This document shows positions 51,470-53,973 of a stretch of DNA of 53,973 bases, piece by piece. The first letter of the stretch is position 1. The number at the start of each line of letters is the position of its first letter. The position numbers and the translations under genes are program-made. The notes below the pieces were generated by a model. The model saw only the letters and a list, made by a program, of their open reading frames with translations, was not told where the DNA came from and ran no database searches. Source of the stretch: Edaphobacter sp. (GTDB taxonomy: Bacteria; Acidobacteriota; Terriglobia; Terriglobales; Acidobacteriaceae); assembly GCA_025462755.1 (NCBI GenBank), contig JAOAPF010000008.1, positions 1 through 53,973 of the forward strand. Direction: 5' to 3'.

Positions 51470-53431
51470 ATGCACTCCTTTGCCTTAGTTCTTCTCGCTT
51501 TCCTCGCCGCAGTCCCGGCCTTCGCCTCCAAACCGGACAGCGTTCCCGACTGGGTCCGCACCGCCGCCCAGCAGAAGCTCCCTCAATACTCCGCCGAGAC
51601 CAGCGCCGTCGTTCTCCTCGACGACACCACCTACACCGTCGCCCCTGACGGCACCGCCATCGAGCATCATCGCCACGTCATCAAGATCCTCCGTCCGCAG
51701 GGCAGAACAGAGGGTATCGTGGGCGTCTCCTTCGACAACGACACGAAAATCCTCTCCCTGCATGTCTGGAGCATCGGTCCTGACGGCCACGAGTATGAGG
51801 TCAAGGACAAAGAGATGAGCGAGCACGGCTACGGCGAGGGCCACCTCTTCGAAGACGATAAAGTTCGAGTCGCGACGCCGCCAGGCCGCGATCCCGGCGG
51901 CGTCGTCGCTTACGAGTACGAGCAGCGTTGCCACCCCTACCTCACCGAAAAGACCTGGTTCTTCCAAGGGCATCTCCCGCACCTCAACCAGAGCTTCACG
52001 CTCGAGCTTCCCCCCAACTTCACCTACGGCACCGTCTGGGCCCACGCCAAACAGGCGCCTCCCGTTGACCTCGAACATCAGCGCTGGCGCTGGGTGATGA
52101 ACGACACCCAGGCTATCGACCTGAAAGATGTAATGCTGCGGCCCGCAGCCTTTTCTCTCGAGGGCCGCATGACCGTCCACTACTCCGGTCCCAGCATCGT
52201 CGCGCCCACCGAAGGCACCTGGAAAGGCATCGGCCTCTGGTACCAAAGCATCTCCAAAGATCGCCTCGTCCCCACCCCCGAGATCGCCGCGAAGGCCACC
52301 GAACTCGCCAGCGGCAAAACCGACTTCTACGACAAGACTGAGGCCATCGCCGAGTTCGTCCAGAAACAGATCCGTTACTTCGCCATCGAGATGGGCATCG
52401 GCGGTTATCAGCCGCACTCTGCCGCCGATATCTTTCACAATCGCTACGGCGACTGCAAAGACAAGGCCACCCTGCTCACAGCCATGCTCTCGACTGTAGG
52501 CATCCACGGTGCTCTCGTGATGGTGGACGACCGTCGCGGCGTAGTCGATCCCGATGCGCCGTCGATCGTCGGCAATCACATGATTGCAGCCATCGAAATT
52601 CCCAAAGGCTACAACTCGCCGAAGTTTCGCAGCGTCGTCACTGCGAAAACCGGCCGTCAGTACCTCATCTTCGATCCCACCTGGGAAAAAACCGCCTTCG
52701 GTCAACTCGAACACAATCTCCAAGGCGGTTATGGAGTCCTGATGGAGGGCCCGGACAGCCAGGTGATCCAGTTTCCCGTCCTCGCCCCCGACCTCAACAC
52801 CATCCGCCGCACCGCCAGCTTCCAGCTCCAGCCCGACGGCTCGCTGAGAGGCACCGTAACCGAAAAACGCTTCGGCGATCTCTCCGAGGACGATCGTTAT
52901 CTCTACACCATGGGCGACGTGAAACAGCAAACCGAGTATCGGGACAAGGTCCTCGGGCAGGACTTCACCAGCTTCTCCGTCACGGACTTCAAAGTACAGA
53001 ACGCCGAATCCCTGAACAAGGACCTCACCACCTCCTATTCCATCTCAGCCGATCGCTTCGGCAAGCCCACCGGCCCGCTTCTCATGGTTCGCCCTCGCGT
53101 CCTCGGCACCGAAGAGCTCTATGCCAATCACAAAGAACGTCACGGCAACATCCCCGTCAATCTCGATCAGACCATGCAGGCCCAGGACGACTACACCATC
53201 GCCCTCCCCGCCGGCTATGCGGTTGACGAAATTCCCGACCCAATCAAACTAGATCTGGGCTTCGCCTCCTACGAAAGCTCCACCAACGTCAAAGACAACA
53301 TCCTCCACTACACCCGCACCTACACCGTCCGCGAGGTCACGCTTCCAGCGGATAAATACTCCGACGTTCAGAAACTGGCCGGCGTCATCGCAGCCGACGA
53401 GCAGCGAAGCGCCATCCTCAAAAAACAATAG
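51470..53431 (+). CDS. DUF3857 / transglutaminase-like secreted protein
   Basis: 653 residues with a signal peptide (MHSFALVLLAFLAAVPAFAS). An N-terminal DUF3857 beta-domain (about 40-250) is followed by a transglutaminase-like domain with the catalytic set Cys in YGDCKDKATLL (near 326), His in NHMIAAI (near 369) and Asp in FDPTWE (near 401), and a C-terminal beta region. Such proteins are frequent in Acidobacteriota and Bacteroidota; they act in the periplasm, possibly as amidases or cross-linkers of protein substrates, but the substrate is unknown. A second DUF3857 gene follows, so the pair is likely an operon. Confidence 0.8.
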   Translation: MHSFALVLLAFLAAVPAFASKPDSVPDWVRTAAQQKLPQYSAETSAVVLLDDTTYTVAPDGTAIEHHRHVIKILRPQGRTEGIVGVSFDNDTKILSLHVWSIGPDGHEYEVKDKEMSEHGYGEGHLFEDDKVRVATPPGRDPGGVVAYEYEQRCHPYLTEKTWFFQGHLPHLNQSFTLELPPNFTYGTVWAHAKQAPPVDLEHQRWRWVMNDTQAIDLKDVMLRPAAFSLEGRMTVHYSGPSIVAPTEGTWKGIGLWYQSISKDRLVPTPEIAAKATELASGKTDFYDKTEAIAEFVQKQIRYFAIEMGIGGYQPHSAADIFHNRYGDCKDKATLLTAMLSTVGIHGALVMVDDRRGVVDPDAPSIVGNHMIAAIEIPKGYNSPKFRSVVTAKTGRQYLIFDPTWEKTAFGQLEHNLQGGYGVLMEGPDSQVIQFPVLAPDLNTIRRTASFQLQPDGSLRGTVTEKRFGDLSEDDRYLYTMGDVKQQTEYRDKVLGQDFTSFSVTDFKVQNAESLNKDLTTSYSISADRFGKPTGPLLMVRPRVLGTEELYANHKERHGNIPVNLDQTMQAQDDYTIALPAGYAVDEIPDPIKLDLGFASYESSTNVKDNILHYTRTYTVREVTLPADKYSDVQKLAGVIAADEQRSAILKKQ

Positions 53432-53491
53432 ACAAAATTCAACAACCGGCAGTACACGCCACTGTTGAAGCAGCAAAGGAACGAAACCATC

Positions 53492-53973
53492 ATGAACCAC
53501 TCAGGCCGCTCTCTCTTCCGCCTTTCTCTTTTCTCTGCCTTGACCGTTCTCTCCGCCATCTCTGTGCGCGCCCAGCAGTGGACCGTGCCCACCCCGCAAG
53601 AGCTCTCGATGACCTCCCAATCCGAGGTGCCCGGCGCCCCCGCCGTCTATCTCTATCGCGAAGAGTCAACCGACGACAGGCTCCACATGTTCAGCATCTA
53701 CACCCGCCTCAAGGTCCTCACCGAAGGAGGCAAAGAGTTCGGCAACGTCGAGCTGAGCTTCGCCCGCGGCCGCGATGGTAGCGGGTTCAATGTCGAAGGG
53801 GTCCAGGGTAGAACCATTCACCCCGACGGCAAGATCATCCCCTTCACCGGAAAGCCGTACGAAAAGCTGGTCCAGAAGACTCAGGGCATCAAAGTGATGG
53901 CCAAGGTCTTCACCATGCCCGACGTCGAAGTCGGCAGCATCATTGAATACCGCTACCGCCTGCAATACGACGA
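53492..53973 (+). CDS. Second DUF3857-type secreted protein (3' end outside window)
   Basis: At least 160 residues to the window edge. AAAGGA precedes the ATG. The start (RLSLFSALTVLSAISVRAQ) is a signal peptide and the visible part (VYLYREESTDDRLHMFSIYT, GKIIPFTGKPYEK, VEVGSIIEYRYRLQ) is the DUF3857 fold. It lies 60 bases after the first DUF3857 gene. Whether a transglutaminase domain follows cannot be seen. Confidence 0.75.
   Translation, partial: MNHSGRSLFRLSLFSALTVLSAISVRAQQWTVPTPQELSMTSQSEVPGAPAVYLYREESTDDRLHMFSIYTRLKVLTEGGKEFGNVELSFARGRDGSGFNVEGVQGRTIHPDGKIIPFTGKPYEKLVQKTQGIKVMAKVFTMPDVEVGSIIEYRYRLQYD

Noticed and set aside
51485-52930. 481-codon minus-strand open frame in the DUF3857 gene
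   Set aside because: Antisense shadow of a gene with signal peptide and clear catalytic residues; the reversed product has no domain-like pattern.

Overview
The window is a piece of a GC-rich, Gram-negative bacterial chromosome carrying one complete-looking prophage of about 40.2 kb. The flanks hold LPS heptose synthesis genes, a fused BcsA-BcsB cellulose synthase and DUF3857/transglutaminase proteins. Together with codon use, this fits the Acidobacteriota (Granulicella/Edaphobacter/Terriglobus type soil bacteria). That placement is inference from gene content, not a computed result.

Left flank (1-3674): the 3' part of hldE, hldD overlapping it, and an ATP-grasp protein, followed by a REP-like palindrome. 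Prophage (3675-43886): bounded by a perfect 52-bp direct repeat, which is the 3' half of tRNA-Lys(TTT). The intact tRNA gene is at the right end and a 3' fragment at the left end. Paired 11-bp arm-type repeats (AAAAGTATCAC) lie just inside both ends. Right flank (43915-end): a ParA/BcsQ-like ATPase with a very long disordered N-terminus, the BcsAB fusion, and two tandem DUF3857 proteins.

Phage layout: (i) integrase with a convergent excisionase-like gene and small regulators (3941-6815); (ii) a single-chain MmeI-like restriction-methylation enzyme (6879-9692); (iii) a leftward replication block with an AEP-type primase, a DUF3987-type ATPase and two winged-helix proteins, followed by an AT-rich iteron region that looks like the replication origin (about 13060-13445); (iv) small regulators and a sigma factor (13446-15308); (v) an accessory cassette with a SLATT-like two-TM protein, two paralogous proline-rich microproteins missed by ordinary length cut-offs, a DUF5677-like gene and an Acb2-like anti-CBASS/Thoeris sponge (15439-17824); (vi) packaging, head and short-tail genes (17900-42048); (vii) lysis genes (42158-42888) and a terminal membrane protein.

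The late region has terminase, portal, scaffold, capsid, adaptor, a gp10-like protein, three ejection-type proteins and fibres. It has no tape measure, sheath or tube, so the particle is probably a podovirus. Points of interest: a +1 frameshift in the large terminase that one extra base near 19062 would explain; a mini-Hint/intein-like domain ending in HN at the C-terminus of a tail protein; Sec-type signal peptides on three appendage proteins; a virion or accessory set of counter-defence genes (Acb2-like, MmeI-like, SLATT-like); and no recognisable CI-type repressor.
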